Under the pieces are notes generated by a model. The model searched no databases, had not been told where the DNA came from, and was given only the letters and a program-made list of their open reading frames with translations. From NCBI RefSeq assembly GCF_900102335.1, contig NZ_FNBM01000003.1:293005-357004 (forward strand): 64,000 nucleotides of DNA, in the 5' to 3' direction. The DNA is from Phytopseudomonas seleniipraecipitans. Lineage in GTDB: Bacteria; Pseudomonadota; Gammaproteobacteria; Pseudomonadales; Pseudomonadaceae. The position numbers and the translations under genes are program-made. This document shows, piece by piece, positions 62,940 through 64,000 of this stretch (position 1 is the stretch's first letter; each line of letters begins with the position of its first letter).

Positions 62940-64000
62940 ATGACTACTCGCCAAGGCGCACTGCGCCTGACTTTGAACTACTTGGTAGTCGCCAGCCTGT
63001 GGGTTTTCTGCAGCGACATGCTGTTGACCTCATTGGGCCTGACTGTCCGACAGACGGAGCAGATTCAGGTGTGGAAGGGGCTCACCTTCGTCCTCCTGAC
63101 CAGTGCCCTGCTGTATGTCACGATACGTTGGCACCTCGAGCGACAGGCGCGTATTGGCAGCGCACTGCAGGCCAGTGAAGAACGCCTGAGCCTGGCTCTC
63201 TCGGCCACCGAAGATGGATTGTGGGATTGGGATCTGCAGCGCCAGAAGGTCTTTTATTCGGCGGGTTATCACGCGCTGCTCGGCTTGCCCGAGGGCGCTC
63301 TGAGCAATGACCGCGCGCAATGGGAGCAGCTGCTGCACCCGGATGATCATCCGCGCTACCAGCGCGCCCTCGCCGAGATCCTGCAGGCCGACCACGACAC
63401 ACCCTACGAGAACACCTTTCGCCTGCGCCACCATGATGGCAGCTACCGCTGGATACTCTCGCGAGGCCGCGTGCAGGTGGACGCCAAGGGTCAGCCTGCG
63501 CGGTTCATCGGCACGGTCAAGGACATCACCCAGCGGCGCGCCGATGCCGACAGCCTGCGCCAGGCAGCCGCCGTATTCGAAGCCACTCAGGAAGGCGTGC
63601 TGGTCACCGATGTGCAGCAGAGGATTGTGCACATCAACCCCGCCTTCAGCCGCATCACGGGTTACAGCGAAGCGGAAATTCTCGGTCAGCATCCGACGCT
63701 GCTGAAATCGGGCCGTCATGACGCTGCGTTCTACCAGCATCTCTGGCAGACCCTGCAAACCGAAGGCATCTGGAGCGGCGAAGTCTGGAACCGCCGCAAA
63801 AACGGCGAAATCTATCCACAATGGCAATGCATCCGCGCTATTCACGATGACAATGGCCTGCTCAGTCACTATGTGGCGGTGTTCTCCGACATCAGCGTGC
63901 TCAAGCACTCACAGGATGAACTCGACCACCTCGCCCACCACGATCCGCTGAGCAATCTGCCCAATCGCCTGTTATTCACCGAGCGTGTCGAGCACGCCCT
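62940..64000 (+). CDS. Membrane-anchored multi-PAS GGDEF(-EAL?) sensor protein, cut by window edge
   Basis: The frame opens at ATG 62940 and is still open at the right edge (about 353 codons seen). Two membrane helices lie near residues 13-35 and 45-60. A first PAS domain follows (about 75-195: SLALSATEDGLWDWDLQRQKV ... FIGTVKDITQRRAD), then a second (about 205-320: AAAVFEATQEGVLVTDVQQRIVHINPAFSRITGY ... VAVFSDIS). The visible end LDHLAHHDPLSNLPNRLLF is the start of a GGDEF domain. By synteny it may continue into an EAL domain, which cannot be checked here. It is divergent to desA. Confidence 0.88.
   Translation, partial: MTTRQGALRLTLNYLVVASLWVFCSDMLLTSLGLTVRQTEQIQVWKGLTFVLLTSALLYVTIRWHLERQARIGSALQASEERLSLALSATEDGLWDWDLQRQKVFYSAGYHALLGLPEGALSNDRAQWEQLLHPDDHPRYQRALAEILQADHDTPYENTFRLRHHDGSYRWILSRGRVQVDAKGQPARFIGTVKDITQRRADADSLRQAAAVFEATQEGVLVTDVQQRIVHINPAFSRITGYSEAEILGQHPTLLKSGRHDAAFYQHLWQTLQTEGIWSGEVWNRRKNGEIYPQWQCIRAIHDDNGLLSHYVAVFSDISVLKHSQDELDHLAHHDPLSNLPNRLLFTERVEHA

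Overview
The window looks like a core chromosomal segment of a Pseudomonas. Gene content and order match blocks known from P. aeruginosa: algP-algQ/rsd-hemY-hemX-hemD-hemC-algR-algZ-argH, then cyaA, rnk, cyaY, lptM-lysA-dapF-DUF484-xerC-HAD, sutA, amtB/glnK, ubiK, comM, betT, and finally the polyamine spu genes with aguA, an oprE-type porin and desA. No RNA gene, CRISPR array, insertion sequence or phage gene was seen. Two short GGGTGG-type repeats and two sizeable gene insertions suggest a species outside P. aeruginosa itself, perhaps the mendocina/oleovorans group; that placement is inference.

Layout. 1-9401: alginate/haem/regulator block (AlgP repeat protein cut by the left edge, anti-sigma factor Rsd, the hemCDXY operon, the AlgZ-AlgR two-component pair, ArgH). 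9398-11559: small accessory genes (P-loop kinase-like protein, GNAT, GST, DUF4282). 11599-18363: a tightly packed minus-strand catabolic operon, IclR-dgoK-dgoA-tctC-tctB-tctA-SDR-GlcG/HbpS, which should import an organic or sugar acid by a tripartite tricarboxylate transporter and degrade it through 2-keto-3-deoxy-galactonate. 18528-22927: small proteins, an orphan periplasmic binding protein and class I adenylate cyclase.

22930-32112 is the most interesting region: Fur box, FecI-type sigma factor, FecR-type anti-sigma factor, TonB-dependent receptor with an N-terminal signalling (STN) domain, lipoprotein M16 protease and an SbmA/YddA-type ABC exporter/importer, all on the plus strand. The last three genes match the composition of the Fus (ferredoxin uptake) and YddB-PqqL-YddA protease-associated import systems. 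Here they are joined to cell-surface signalling, so the cassette probably imports and cleaves an iron-containing or other protein/peptide ligand and switches itself on when the ligand binds.

32189-46716: core genes for Rnk, frataxin, lysine biosynthesis, XerC recombinase, SutA, two ammonium transporters with GlnK, UbiK, ComM and a BCCT transporter. 46983-58629: polyamine metabolism. SpuB (gamma-glutamylpolyamine synthetase), SpuC (transaminase) and the SpuDEFGH ABC importer form one operon; divergent to it are a second gamma-glutamylpolyamine synthetase and agmatine deiminase. The spuA amidohydrolase normally found beside spuB is missing from an 824-base gap. 58719-64000: OprD-family porin, a PAS-GGDEF cyclase, the DesA phospholipid desaturase, and the start of a membrane-anchored PAS/GGDEF protein cut by the right edge.

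Coordinates of starts were chosen from ribosome binding sites, overlaps and family N-termini. Domain and family assignments are from reading the translations and not from database searches.
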